Below, in pieces: positions 1 through 8,093 of a DNA stretch of 36,810 bases (the stretch's first letter is position 1; every line of letters begins with the position of its first letter). The notes under the pieces were generated by a model that did not search any database, was not told the origin of the DNA, and saw nothing but the letters and a program-made list of their open reading frames with translations. The stretch is from Oxalobacteraceae bacterium UBA6704 (GTDB taxonomy: Bacteria > Pseudomonadota > Gammaproteobacteria > Burkholderiales > Burkholderiaceae_D), in NCBI GenBank assembly GCA_002454505.1, contig DKJA01000192.1, positions 1 to 36,810 on the forward strand, read 5' to 3'. The translations under genes and the position numbers were made by a program.

Positions 1-413
1 TGTACTACCGCCTCAACGTCATCGAACTGAAGCTGCCGCCGCTGGCCGCGCGGCCCGGCGACATCCTGCCGCTGGCCCGCCACTTCCTCGGCGCCGGCAA
101 AACCCTTCGCGCCGATGCGGAAGGGGCGCTGCTGGCCCACGCATGGCCGGGCAATGTGCGCGAACTGAAGAACGTGATGGCCCGCGCGCGGCTGCTGGCC
201 ACGGGCAGCGAGATCGTCGCCGCCGACCTGGGCCTGCCGGCCGCCGCGCCCATCACGAACGGCGCGGCGCCCGATGCGGAGCCGGACCGCGATGCGATCA
301 GCCTCGCGCTCTCGCGCGCGAACGGCGTCGTGGCGCAGGCCGCCGCGGAACTGGGGCTGTCGCGCCAGGCGCTGTACCGCCGCATGGAGCGGCTGGGCAT
401 CGCCCGCCCCTGA
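1..413 (+). CDS. Sigma-54-dependent response regulator, C-terminal fragment
   Basis: The frame is open from the window edge (first full codon at base 3) and gives the last 136 residues of an NtrC-family activator. It begins in the sigma-54 interaction ATPase domain with YYRLNV and continues through AWPGNVRELKN, the usual end of that domain. After a variable linker it ends in a Fis-type helix-turn-helix (AAAELGLSRQALYRRMERLGI). Such proteins bind upstream enhancer sites and use ATP to open sigma-54 RNA polymerase complexes when phosphorylated by a partner kinase. The stop codon overlaps the start of the kinase gene (TGATG), so the two are a translationally coupled two-component pair. The receiver domain and most of the ATPase lie outside the window, so the signal and targets cannot be told. 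Confidence 0.93.
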   Translation, partial: YYRLNVIELKLPPLAARPGDILPLARHFLGAGKTLRADAEGALLAHAWPGNVRELKNVMARARLLATGSEIVAADLGLPAAAPITNGAAPDAEPDRDAISLALSRANGVVAQAAAELGLSRQALYRRMERLGIARP

Positions 414-1768
414 TGGCACGCCGCCCGCCAGCCGCGCGCCCGAAGGCGTTCCGGCTTTCGCTGCTGACACGCTGGTCGGCGCTGATCGGCACGCTGCTCA
501 CCGTCGGCATCCTCATCGCACTGGCGCTGGAATATTATTTCCCCAACCAGCCCTGGCTGGTGCTGGGCGTCTGCCTGCTGTGCGTGGTGCCGCTGTCGGT
601 GATCACGATCCGCTCGCAGCTGGCGCCGATGCTGTCGCTGTACCGCGCGCTGGCCGGCACCGTGACGAGCTACCGCGATGGCGATTTTTCGTTCAGCCTG
701 CACTGGCCGCAGAACGACGAACTGCGCGACCTGGTGGCGGCCCACAACGACCTGGGCGAAGTGCTGCGCGAGCAGCGCCTCAACCTCGTGCAGCGCGAAC
801 TGCTGCTCGACACGATGGTGCAGAACACGCCGGTGGCGATGCTGCTGGTGAACGACGGCGGCCCCGTCGTGTATGCCAATATCGCCGCGCGCCAGCTGCT
901 GAACGAAGGCCGCAAGCTGGAAGGCCAGCACCTGGGCGCACTGCTGGAACGGGCCGCGCCGCCCTTGCGCGAAGCGGTGGCGCGGGGCGGCGACGGCCTG
1001 TTCACCATCGGCGACGGCGAAGAGGAGGAAGTGTTCCACCTGGCGCGGCGCCGCTTCAACCTGAACGGCCGGCGCCACGAACTGCTGCTGCTGCGCCAGC
1101 TGACGCTGGAATTGCGGCGACAGGAAGTGCAGACGTGGAAGAAAGTCATCCGCGTCATCAGCCATGAGCTGAACAACTCGCTGGCGCCGCTGACGTCGCT
1201 GGCCCACTCCGGTGCGGAACTGGTACGCCGCGGGCAGACGGAGCGCCTGCCGCAGATCCTCGCCACGATCGAGGAACGCACGCGGCACCTGGAAGGCTTC
1301 ATCCTCGGCTATGCCCGCTTTGCCAAGCTGCCGGCGCCCCGCCTCGAAGCGCACCAGTGGCAAGGGTTCGTCGCGCGGCTGGCCGAGCAGGTGCCGTTCC
1401 GGCTGCTGGACGAACTGCCGCCCGAGCCGGCCGCCTTCGATGCGGCCCAGCTGGAACAGGCGCTGCTGAACCTGCTGAAGAATGCCCACGAGTCCGGTTC
1501 CGCGCCGGGCGCCGTCACGCTGGCCGTGCGCCGCGCGCAGGACTTCGTGCGCATCGACGTGCAGGACCGGGGCCCCGGCATGAGCGACACGGTGCTGACC
1601 AATGCGCTGGTGCCGTTCTACTCCACCAAGCGCAGCGGCACCGGCCTGGGCCTGGCGCTGGCCCGCGAAATTGCCGAGGCGCATGGCGGGCGGATCACGC
1701 TGGCCAACCGGCAGGGCGGCGGCCTGGCCGTCACGCTGATCTTGCCGGCGGACACAGGCGACAGCTGA
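413..1768 (+). CDS. Membrane sensor histidine kinase, NtrY-like
   Basis: A 451-residue kinase partner of the upstream response regulator. I chose the ATG that overlaps the regulator's stop; the same frame is open further upstream, but only inside the regulator gene. Two membrane segments lie near residues 23-40 and 48-66 with a very short loop between them, so it probably senses a membrane or cytoplasmic signal. A HAMP-like or linker part and a PAS-like part (about 125-230) follow. The phospho-acceptor is His251 in VISHELNNSLAP. ATP-binding boxes are N (NLLKNAHES, 353-361), G1 (DRGPGM, 385-390) and G2 (GTGLGLAL, 409-416). The HELNNSLAP form of the H-box is typical of NtrY-like kinases that pair with NtrC-type regulators. 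The signal is unknown. Confidence 0.93.
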   Translation: MARRPPAARPKAFRLSLLTRWSALIGTLLTVGILIALALEYYFPNQPWLVLGVCLLCVVPLSVITIRSQLAPMLSLYRALAGTVTSYRDGDFSFSLHWPQNDELRDLVAAHNDLGEVLREQRLNLVQRELLLDTMVQNTPVAMLLVNDGGPVVYANIAARQLLNEGRKLEGQHLGALLERAAPPLREAVARGGDGLFTIGDGEEEEVFHLARRRFNLNGRRHELLLLRQLTLELRRQEVQTWKKVIRVISHELNNSLAPLTSLAHSGAELVRRGQTERLPQILATIEERTRHLEGFILGYARFAKLPAPRLEAHQWQGFVARLAEQVPFRLLDELPPEPAAFDAAQLEQALLNLLKNAHESGSAPGAVTLAVRRAQDFVRIDVQDRGPGMSDTVLTNALVPFYSTKRSGTGLGLALAREIAEAHGGRITLANRQGGGLAVTLILPADTGDS

Positions 1769-1804
1769 ATCCGCGGCTTTTTTGGCACACAATTCAATAA
1801 AATA

Positions 1805-1833
1805 TTGACAACGATCAGCCGCTGACTTATCTT
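1805..1833 (+). promoter_or_regulatory. Candidate sigma-70 promoter of the PEP-CTERM gene
   Basis: TTGACA at 1805-1810 is followed after 17 bases by TATCTT at 1828-1833, in an AT-rich island unlike the flanking coding DNA. A perfect TATAAT at 1845-1850 is an alternative -10 box but has a poorer -35 match. The start codon at 1878 follows a GAGG ribosome site. Read from pattern only. Confidence 0.5.
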
Positions 1834-1877
1834 GTTCTATCAACTATAATTTTTGATAACGATCGGCGAGGTCACTG

Positions 1878-2369
1878 ATGAAACTGAAATCCCTTGTACT
1901 GGCAGCGGCACTGCTGCCCGCCTTCGGCAGCGCCTTCGCCGACGACCAGACCCACAACATCGTGCTGGACGGCGGTCCGTACCACTGGTCCACCGGCCTG
2001 TCCACCACCCACGAGATCGGCGACTTCACCGACACGTGGACGTTCACCTACTCGGGCGCACCGGGCCTGGCCACGGGCTTCTTCGGCAATATCTTCAACG
2101 GCGTCAGCGACATCGACTTCACCAGCGCCACGCTGAACGGCACCGACCTGCTGACCTACAACGTGCCGCTGCTGTCCGGTTCCCTGTTCGCCGCCGAGCC
2201 GGTGAGCGGCGTGCTGACGCTGATCGTGTCGGGCACCACCACGGGCGGCGTCGCCAGCTATGGCGGCACGCTGGACATCACGTCCGCCGTACCGGAACCA
2301 AGCACCTACGGCATGCTGCTGGGCGGCATGGGCATCCTGGCCTTCCTGGCCCGCCGCCGGAAGAGCTGA
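1878..2369 (+). CDS. FxDxF-type PEP-CTERM surface protein
   Basis: A 163-residue secreted protein. It has a signal peptide (about residues 1-21, ending AFGSAFA), a beta-rich middle with DFTDTWTF (the F-x-D-x-[FW] motif of a small PEP-CTERM family common in Massilia-like bacteria), and a C-terminal sorting signal from about residue 138. That signal consists of VPEPS, a hydrophobic stretch and a basic RRRKS tail. By knowledge of the family, an exosortase (EpsH/XrtA type) recognises the PEP motif and processes the protein at the inner membrane for display or release with exopolysaccharide. No exosortase gene is in the window. The gene stands alone between its own promoter and a strong terminator. 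The molecular role of the mature part is unknown. Confidence 0.9.
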   Translation: MKLKSLVLAAALLPAFGSAFADDQTHNIVLDGGPYHWSTGLSTTHEIGDFTDTWTFTYSGAPGLATGFFGNIFNGVSDIDFTSATLNGTDLLTYNVPLLSGSLFAAEPVSGVLTLIVSGTTTGGVASYGGTLDITSAVPEPSTYGMLLGGMGILAFLARRRKS

Positions 2370-2384
2370 TCTCTCATATCCAGC

Positions 2385-2411
2385 AAAAAAGACGCTTCGG
2401 CGTCTTTTTTT
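2385..2411 (+). terminator. Rho-independent terminator after the PEP-CTERM gene
   Basis: Perfect inverted repeat AAAAAAGACGC - TTCG - GCGTCTTTTTT with a stable TTCG tetraloop and a T run, starting 16 bases after the stop codon. The A run on the other side would allow it to act on the minus strand too. Confidence 0.9.
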
Positions 2412-2438
2412 GTGCCTGCCGCCCGGTGACGGTAAACT
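2410..2438 (+). promoter_or_regulatory. Candidate promoter giving a leaderless transcript
   Basis: TTGTGC at 2410-2415, a 17-base spacer, then TAAACT at 2433-2438. A start point seven bases later would fall on the A of the ATG at 2445. No Shine-Dalgarno sequence precedes this ATG, which fits a leaderless mRNA. The -35 box overlaps the T tract of the terminator. Confidence 0.35.
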
Positions 2439-2444
2439 GTCGGC

Positions 2445-3203
2445 ATGCACAACCGACGTTACGACCAGCCAGGCCATCCTCCCGCCACCATCACCGAATT
2501 CCAGGGCGTCCGCTCGCTCCACCTGGGCACCTCCTGGGTGCAGGGCGCGATGCGCCTCGCCAAGCCCGATACGATCGAGCTGGAATACGTGCAGATGATG
2601 ATGATGTGGCTGCTGTTCCTGGAGCAGCCCCGCCACATCGCGCAGCTGGGCCTGGGCAGCGCGGCGCTGACCAAGTTCTGCTACCACCGCTTTCCGCAGG
2701 CGCGCGTGTCCGCCGCCGAACTCAACCCGAATGTGATCGCCATCTGCGAGTCGCTGTTCGGCCTGCCGCCCAACGATGCGCGGCTGGACGTGCGGGAAAT
2801 GAACGCGCTGGACTTCGTCAACGCCCCGGCCAACCACGGCCGGCTCGACGTGCTGCAGGTGGACCTGTACGACGAGGAGGCGCGCGGCCCCGTGCTTGAC
2901 TCGCCCGAGTTCTACCGGGCCTGCGCCGACTGCCTGGCGCCGCACGGCATCATGACGGCCAATGTCTTTGGCGACTTCGAGAATTACGACAAGAACCTGC
3001 AGCACATGGAGCTGGCGTTCGATGCCGTCGTGTGGCTGCCCGAGGTGCACGATGCGAACATCGTCGTCGTCGCGTTCAAGGAGGCGCCCGTGCTGGACTT
3101 TTCCGTGCTGTACGAGCGCGCCGCCGCCATCAAAAAGCAGTACAACCTGCCGGCCAAATCCTGGGTCAACGGCCTGAAGCAGTGGATGCTGGATCAGCAG
3201 TAA
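2445..3203 (+). CDS. Spermidine-synthase-fold methyltransferase-like protein
   Basis: 252 residues with the Rossmann fold of the spermidine synthase family. The nucleotide-binding glycine loop is QLGLGSAALTKF (67-78) and the acidic strand end is AAELNP (90-95), where Glu would hold the ribose of (decarboxylated) AdoMet. VDLYDEE follows near residue 140, at the usual place of the catalytic acidic loop. It is shorter than typical SpeE proteins (about 280-300) and lacks their N-terminal beta domain, so it may be a spermidine-synthase-like protein of unknown substrate, not a true SpeE. A run of four methionines at 51-54 is unusual. There is no signal peptide, so it should be cytoplasmic. It is monocistronic, starting just after the PEP-CTERM terminator with no visible ribosome site (see the promoter entry). 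Confidence 0.82.
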   Translation: MHNRRYDQPGHPPATITEFQGVRSLHLGTSWVQGAMRLAKPDTIELEYVQMMMMWLLFLEQPRHIAQLGLGSAALTKFCYHRFPQARVSAAELNPNVIAICESLFGLPPNDARLDVREMNALDFVNAPANHGRLDVLQVDLYDEEARGPVLDSPEFYRACADCLAPHGIMTANVFGDFENYDKNLQHMELAFDAVVWLPEVHDANIVVVAFKEAPVLDFSVLYERAAAIKKQYNLPAKSWVNGLKQWMLDQQ

Positions 3204-3443
3204 TTCCAGGTCGCTGGCAAATCACGACTGTCGCAATAAAGCTGCACATGGCGGCGAAAAACGCACGTCCGTACTTGTCGGGCGCATAAGAGTAAGCGCG
3301 TTTTCTTTAACGATCAAACAATATTTTTCGGCTGTCCACGGCCTGCAACACTACGTTACAAACACCCTCGTTCCACGGTTAGTATCGGCTCGGAGACACC
3401 CTCCGCTTGCTTCACCGACCAGACCAGAAGAGAGAACGAGACA

Positions 3444-5891
3444 ATGAAGCAGACCACCTTCCGCCGTACCCTGTTGGCCACCGCCGCACTGATCGTGGCC
3501 GCGCAAGCCGCCGCGCAGACGGCCGATACGGGCGCCGCCACCGAGCAGCAAACCGTCGTTGTGCTGGGCTCCCGCTCGGCCGCCAAGACGGCGCTGGACA
3601 CGGCCGCTCCCGTCGGCCTGATCAACATGAAGGACATGCAGAACGCCGGCCCGCTGGAACTGGGCAAGCTGCTGCAGACGCTGGACCCGTCGTTCAATTT
3701 CTCGTCCACCTTCATCAGTGATGGCACGGACATCATCCGCCCCGCCACGCTCCGTTCGCTGGGGCCGGACCAATTGCTGGTGCTGGTGAACGGCAAGCGC
3801 CGCCACCAGCAGGCGCTCGTCAATGTGCAGCAGACGGTGGGCCGCGGTTCGGCCGGTACCGACATCAACGCGATTCCGCTGTCGGCGATCCATCACATCG
3901 AAGTGCTGCGCGACGGCGCCGCCGCCCAATATGGCTCGGACGCCATCGCCGGCGTGATCAACATCGTGCTGAAGTCGAACATCAACGAGACGCAGCTGTC
4001 CGGCCAGTTCGGCACCACGTCGGAAGGCGATGGCGACATGGTGTCGGGCAGCGTCAACCGGGGCTGGGCGCTGGGCACGGACGGCGGCTACATCAACGTG
4101 TCCGTCGAAGGCCGGCGCCGCAACGAGACCAACCGGGCGGGCGTCAACTCCACGCTGTCGTCCGGCGAGCCGCGCGTGACGCTGCGCATCGGCGACAGCG
4201 ACGCCAAGGATGCCTACCTGTGGTTCAACTCCGCGCTGCCCACCGGGCCGGGCGCCGAGTTCTATGCCTTCGGCGGCGCGTCGAAACGCAAGGGCGATTC
4301 GGCCGGCTTCTTCCGCGACGCGGGCGACGACCGTACCGTCGCCGCCGTCTACCCGAACGGCTACCTGCCGAACATCCGCACCACCGTCAAGGATGCATCG
4401 CTGGCCTTCGGCTACCGCCGCGACCTGGCCAACGACTGGAAGGCCGACGTGTCGATCAACCACGGCCGCAGCGAGCTGGCCTTCCATGAAAAGAACACGA
4501 TCAATGTCAGCTACTGGTACGAGCCGCTGCCCAGCGACCCGAGCCGCATCTACGGCGAATCGCCGCTGGAGGCGGATACGGGCAAGCTGAAATTCAACCA
4601 GACGACGTTCAACGCCGACCTGAAAGGCCCGCTGGCATTCGGCGATAAAAGCGTGTTCCTCGCCACCGGTTTCGAATGGCGCCGCGACGCCTACGAGATC
4701 GTCGCCGGCGACCCGGTGTCCTACCAGTTCGGCCGCACCAACAACCCGCTGATCCCGATCCTGGCACCGAGCGGCGCGCCGGCCGCATCGGGCACGCAGG
4801 GCTTCCCCGGCTACACGCCTTCCACGGAGGTCGACGAGGGCCGCCACAATATCGCGCTGTACGGCGACGTGGAATTCCGCCCCGTCGAGACGCTGCTGCT
4901 GGCCGGCGCCGTGCGCTACGAAAAATACTCCGACTTCGGCAACACGACGACGGGCAAGGTCACCGCGCGGTGGGATCCGTCGAAGCAGTTCGGCGTGCGG
5001 GGCAGCTACTCGTCGGGCTTTCGCGCGCCCGGCGTGCAGCAGGAGTTCTACAGCTCCGTGTCGACCAACCTGAATGCCGACGGCGTGCTGACGGAAACGC
5101 TGACGGCGCGGCAGAACAGCCAGGTGACGCGCGCGCTGGGCATCGCGCCGCTGAAGGAGGAAACGTCGCGCAACGCCAGCATGGGCATCGTGCTGCGGCC
5201 CATGCCGAACTTCTCGCTGACCGCCGACATCTACCAGATCAAGATCAAGGACCGCATCGTGTTCTCCAGCACGATCGCGCCGGAAGCGGGCGGCGGCCCG
5301 ATCGCCGACGTGCTCACGCCGCTGAAGGTGGGCCAGGCGCAGTTCTTCACCAATGCCGTCGACACGAAGACACGCGGCCTCGACATCGTCGCCGAGCACA
5401 CCACGCGCTGGCCCGGTTCGACGCTGGTGCTGGCCGGCCAGCTGGGCTTCAACAAGACGGAAGTGACCGGCCGCCACTCCACGTCGTCGATCCTGACCGG
5501 CGAACAGCTGTTCGATGCGTCGCAGGTGACGCTGATCGAACACGGCCAGCCGCGCAAGCACCACGTGCTGTCGGCCGACTACACCACCGGCCAGTGGAAC
5601 GGCAACGTGCGCGCCAACTACTACGGCGAGGTGCAGGGCCAGGGCTTCACGCCGGGCTTCATCCAGACGTGGGAGGGCAAGTGGCTGGCCGACCTGACGC
5701 TGCGCTACAGCTTCACGAAGAAACTCAGCCTGCAGCTGGGCGTCAACAACGTGTTCGACACCTACCCGACGGCATGGGACCGGACCGGCGCGGCGCCGTT
5801 CCCGCAGCTGGGCTTCACGCGCTGCTGGGAGACCTGCCCGTTCGGCATCAACGGCCGCAGCATGTATGTGCGGGGCGACTACGCCTTCTGA
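3444..5891 (+). CDS. TonB-dependent outer-membrane receptor
   Basis: 815 residues. The signal peptide is about residues 1-25 (cut after AQAAAQ). A plug domain follows, with LLVLVNGKRRHQQALVNV and IEVLRDGAAAQYGSDAIAGVINIVLKS, the classic plug end. A 22-strand barrel region then runs to the C terminus, which ends in an aromatic residue (YVRGDYAF) as needed for BAM assembly. These receptors use TonB-ExbBD energy to import iron chelates, vitamins or oligosaccharides. The plug resembles receptors common in Xanthomonas and Sphingomonas, but nothing in the sequence fixes the ligand. A purine-rich ribosome site (AGAAGAGAGAA) precedes the ATG. The upstream 240 bases (3204-3443) hold no gene; no clear Fur box or riboswitch was recognised there. 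The 3' end overlaps the convergent regulator gene by 13 bases. Confidence 0.93.
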   Translation: MKQTTFRRTLLATAALIVAAQAAAQTADTGAATEQQTVVVLGSRSAAKTALDTAAPVGLINMKDMQNAGPLELGKLLQTLDPSFNFSSTFISDGTDIIRPATLRSLGPDQLLVLVNGKRRHQQALVNVQQTVGRGSAGTDINAIPLSAIHHIEVLRDGAAAQYGSDAIAGVINIVLKSNINETQLSGQFGTTSEGDGDMVSGSVNRGWALGTDGGYINVSVEGRRRNETNRAGVNSTLSSGEPRVTLRIGDSDAKDAYLWFNSALPTGPGAEFYAFGGASKRKGDSAGFFRDAGDDRTVAAVYPNGYLPNIRTTVKDASLAFGYRRDLANDWKADVSINHGRSELAFHEKNTINVSYWYEPLPSDPSRIYGESPLEADTGKLKFNQTTFNADLKGPLAFGDKSVFLATGFEWRRDAYEIVAGDPVSYQFGRTNNPLIPILAPSGAPAASGTQGFPGYTPSTEVDEGRHNIALYGDVEFRPVETLLLAGAVRYEKYSDFGNTTTGKVTARWDPSKQFGVRGSYSSGFRAPGVQQEFYSSVSTNLNADGVLTETLTARQNSQVTRALGIAPLKEETSRNASMGIVLRPMPNFSLTADIYQIKIKDRIVFSSTIAPEAGGGPIADVLTPLKVGQAQFFTNAVDTKTRGLDIVAEHTTRWPGSTLVLAGQLGFNKTEVTGRHSTSSILTGEQLFDASQVTLIEHGQPRKHHVLSADYTTGQWNGNVRANYYGEVQGQGFTPGFIQTWEGKWLADLTLRYSFTKKLSLQLGVNNVFDTYPTAWDRTGAAPFPQLGFTRCWETCPFGINGRSMYVRGDYAF

Positions 5892-7363
5892 CGGCGGCGT
5901 GATCCACCTGACGCATAGGCCGCCAGGTGGATCACGCCGGCCAGCCGCCGGACCAGGTCATCCATCCGTTCGGCCGGCACCTGCGCATAGCCCAGCATCA
6001 GGCCGTTCCACCGGCAGCCATCCTGCACCGCCTGCATGGACAGGGCATTGACGACGATGCCCTCGGCCATCGCGGCGGCGCGGATATCGGTATCCCGCAG
6101 CGTGTCCGGCAGTTGCAGCGACAGGTGCATGCCGGCCGACGCGCCATGCACGGTGGCGATGCTGCCAAGATGGGTTTGCAGCGCCAGCACCAGCGCATCG
6201 CGCCGCTCGCGGTACAGCCGCCGCATGCGGCGCAGATGCAGCGCGTACTGGCCGCTGCGGAGGAACTCGGCCAGCGCCAGCTGGTCGGCCACGCGGCCCA
6301 TCATCGACGACTGGGCGCGCATCGTGGCCAGCTGCGGCGCCAGCTCCGGCGGCACCACGACATAGCCGATGCGCAGGCCGGGGAACATCGTCTTGCTAAA
6401 CGTGCCGCAGTACAGCACCGGCGCATACGGCGCCAGGCCCTGCATCGCCGCCAGCGGCGGACCGTCGTGGCGGAACTCGCTGTCGTAATCGTCCTCGACG
6501 ATCAGCGCGCCGCAGCGGCGGGCGCCATCGATCAGCGCCATGCGCCGCGCCAGCGACAGCACCGTGCCTGCCGGGTACTGATGCGACGGCGTGGTGTAGA
6601 TCAGCTTCGGCTTGCGGCGCTGCCAGTCCTGCGCCGTGGGCGCCATACCTTCTTCATCTACATCGATGCCTTCGATCTTCAGCCCGGCGCCGCGGCAGGC
6701 GGCCAGCGCGCCGCCGTAGCCGGGATTTTCCAGCCACACGGTATCGCCTTCGTCCGCGCAGGCGCGGGCGCACAGATCGAGGCTGCTCTGGCTGCCGTCC
6801 GTGACGAACACCTGGCGGGCTTCGCAGACGACGCCGCGCGACGCGCGCAGGTGGTCGGCGATCGCTTCCCGCAGCGCGGGTTCGCCGGCGGCATCGCTGT
6901 AGTTCAGCTGCTGCGGCGCGATGCCGCGCCATGCGCGGTCCAGCAACCGGCGCCACAGCGCCAGCGGAAAGGCCTGCAGATCCGGCAGGCCGGGAATGAA
7001 GGCCCCGCCGGCATCGGGCCGGTTGGCGAGATGGCGCAGGTTCTGCGCCCGTCGCGACAGGCCCGCCTGCGGCACGGGCGCCGGCTTGCGGCTGCGTTCG
7101 GGCGCGATGTCCGCCACCACGGTGCCGCGCCGGTCGGGCACGACGAAGCCTTCGCTGGCCAGCTGCTCGTACGCGTACAGCACCGTGTTGCGGGCAACGC
7201 CCAGTTCGGCGGCCAGCGCCCGCGTGGCGACCAGCCGCGTGCCGGCCGCCAGCGTGCCGGTGCGGATCGCGTGACGCAGGCATTCGTGCAGCAGCCGCTG
7301 GCGTGGCCAGCCGGGGTGGCCGTGGTCCTTGCCGAATGTCGACAGCAGCAGCGCGTAGTCCAT
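5879..7363 (-). CDS. MocR/PdxR-type regulator (GntR helix-turn-helix fused to aminotransferase fold)
   Basis: 494 residues. The N-terminal winged helix of the GntR family covers about residues 18-85 (RQRLLHECLRHAIRTGTL, ALAAELGVARNTVLYAYEQL). A fold-type I aminotransferase domain follows, with LENPGYGG (211-218), IVEDDYDSEFRH (288-299) and the PLP-binding lysine 324 in GTFSKTMFPGLRIGY. In this family the aminotransferase domain usually senses PLP or an amino-acid derivative and does not catalyse transamination. The gene is divergent from a PPOX-fold gene, a common arrangement for MocR targets, with an inverted repeat between them. Its 3' end runs 13 bases into the TonB receptor gene and carries a perfect 15-base inverted repeat in the coding sequence. 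The basic C-terminal tail after AGVIHLAA may be a late extension of the reading frame. Confidence 0.92.
   Translation of the reverse strand: MDYALLLSTFGKDHGHPGWPRQRLLHECLRHAIRTGTLAAGTRLVATRALAAELGVARNTVLYAYEQLASEGFVVPDRRGTVVADIAPERSRKPAPVPQAGLSRRAQNLRHLANRPDAGGAFIPGLPDLQAFPLALWRRLLDRAWRGIAPQQLNYSDAAGEPALREAIADHLRASRGVVCEARQVFVTDGSQSSLDLCARACADEGDTVWLENPGYGGALAACRGAGLKIEGIDVDEEGMAPTAQDWQRRKPKLIYTTPSHQYPAGTVLSLARRMALIDGARRCGALIVEDDYDSEFRHDGPPLAAMQGLAPYAPVLYCGTFSKTMFPGLRIGYVVVPPELAPQLATMRAQSSMMGRVADQLALAEFLRSGQYALHLRRMRRLYRERRDALVLALQTHLGSIATVHGASAGMHLSLQLPDTLRDTDIRAAAMAEGIVVNALSMQAVQDGCRWNGLMLGYAQVPAERMDDLVRRLAGVIHLAAYASGGSRRRQKA
5896..5938. repeat. Perfect 15-bp inverted repeat at convergent gene ends
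   Basis: GGCGTGATCCACCTG (5896-5910) is matched exactly by its reverse complement at 5924-5938 across a 13-base loop. It starts five bases after the TonB receptor stop and lies within the last codons of the MocR-type gene. It could act as a transcription barrier or 3'-stabilising hairpin for the receptor mRNA. There is no T run, so it is not a canonical intrinsic terminator. Confidence 0.75.
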
Positions 7364-7385
7364 CGTGGTTCCAATTATTCAAGCA

Positions 7386-7406
7386 CTCCTGGACCTGTTC
7401 CGGGAG
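7386..7406. promoter_or_regulatory. Candidate MocR operator in the divergent promoter region
   Basis: Inverted repeat CTCCTGGA - CCTGT - TCCGGGAG (one mismatch) lies between the divergent MocR-type gene (start 7363) and the PPOX-fold gene (start 7451). It sits just upstream of a TATATT box at 7420-7425 that could serve the plus-strand gene, so the repeat would overlap its -35 region. Regulation by the neighbouring MocR protein is an inference. Confidence 0.4.
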
Positions 7407-7450
7407 CCAGCACCGCCATTATATTGGCCCTTCAACCAACGAAGGAGATC

Positions 7451-8083
7451 ATGAGCCACGCTTCCCCCACCCCGCGCACGCAAGTCAGACGCGTCGCCGC
7501 GAATGCCGCCTACGACGCCGCGCTGCTGCACGCGATCGTCGATGCGGCATGGATCTGCCACGTCGCATTCACCGATGCGCACGGCGTGCACTGCATCCCC
7601 ACCGCATGCTGGCGCGACGGCGACTACCTGTACATCCACGGCTCGAACGGCAGCCGCATGATGAAGCGCCTCGCCGAACAGGAGTGCTGCGTGACGGTCA
7701 CGCACGTGGACGGCCTGGTGCTGGCCCGCTCCGCGTTCAGCCACTCGATGAACTACCGCAGCGCGCTGGTGTACGGGCGCTTCGAGGCCGTCGACGCAGC
7801 GGGCAAGCGACTGGCGCTGGAGGCGTTCATGGACCACCTAGTGCCGGGACGGCAGGCGGATGTCAGGCCGGGCAGCGACAAGGAATACGCGGCCACCACG
7901 GTGCTGCGCATCGCGCTGGCCGAAGCGGCCTGCAAGGTGCGCACCGGGCCGCCGAAGGACGACGAAGCGGATCTGGAACTGCCGGTGTGGGCGGGCGTGC
8001 TGCCTTTGCGGGAGCAGCGGCTGGCGCCGGTGGTGGACGAGGGCTGCGCCGTTGCCATGCCCGCTTATCTGCAACGCTGGTGA
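7451..8083 (+). CDS. PPOX-fold flavin-nucleotide-binding protein
   Basis: 210 residues of the pyridoxamine-5'-phosphate-oxidase-like family, the short type that binds FMN or another flavin on a split beta barrel. Diagnostic stretches are HVAFTDAHGVHCIPTACWRDGDYLYIHG (about 37-64; core CIPTACWRDGDYLYI), ECCVTVTHVDGLVLARSAFSHSMNYRSALVYGRF (78-111; core MNYRSALVYG) and CKVRTGPPKDDEAD near 168. True PNPOx enzymes have different substrate residues, so an actual role in vitamin B6 synthesis is not shown. The ATG is set by a strong AAGGAG site seven bases upstream; the same frame continues upstream, but only as antisense of the regulator. It is divergent from the MocR-type regulator, suggesting control by it. 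The 3' end is convergent with the ten-gene operon, leaving only ten bases between. Confidence 0.88.
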   Translation: MSHASPTPRTQVRRVAANAAYDAALLHAIVDAAWICHVAFTDAHGVHCIPTACWRDGDYLYIHGSNGSRMMKRLAEQECCVTVTHVDGLVLARSAFSHSMNYRSALVYGRFEAVDAAGKRLALEAFMDHLVPGRQADVRPGSDKEYAATTVLRIALAEAACKVRTGPPKDDEADLELPVWAGVLPLREQRLAPVVDEGCAVAMPAYLQRW

Positions 8084-8093
8084 GACACCGGCG

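Noticed and set aside
5..1843. 612-codon minus-strand open frame over the two-component genes
   Set aside because: The translation is a compositional shadow of the kinase, whose motifs are all intact on the plus strand.
3204..3443. Fur box or riboswitch before the TonB receptor
   Set aside because: I looked for GATAATGATWATCATTATC-like and cobalamin B12-box-like sequences and saw none convincing.
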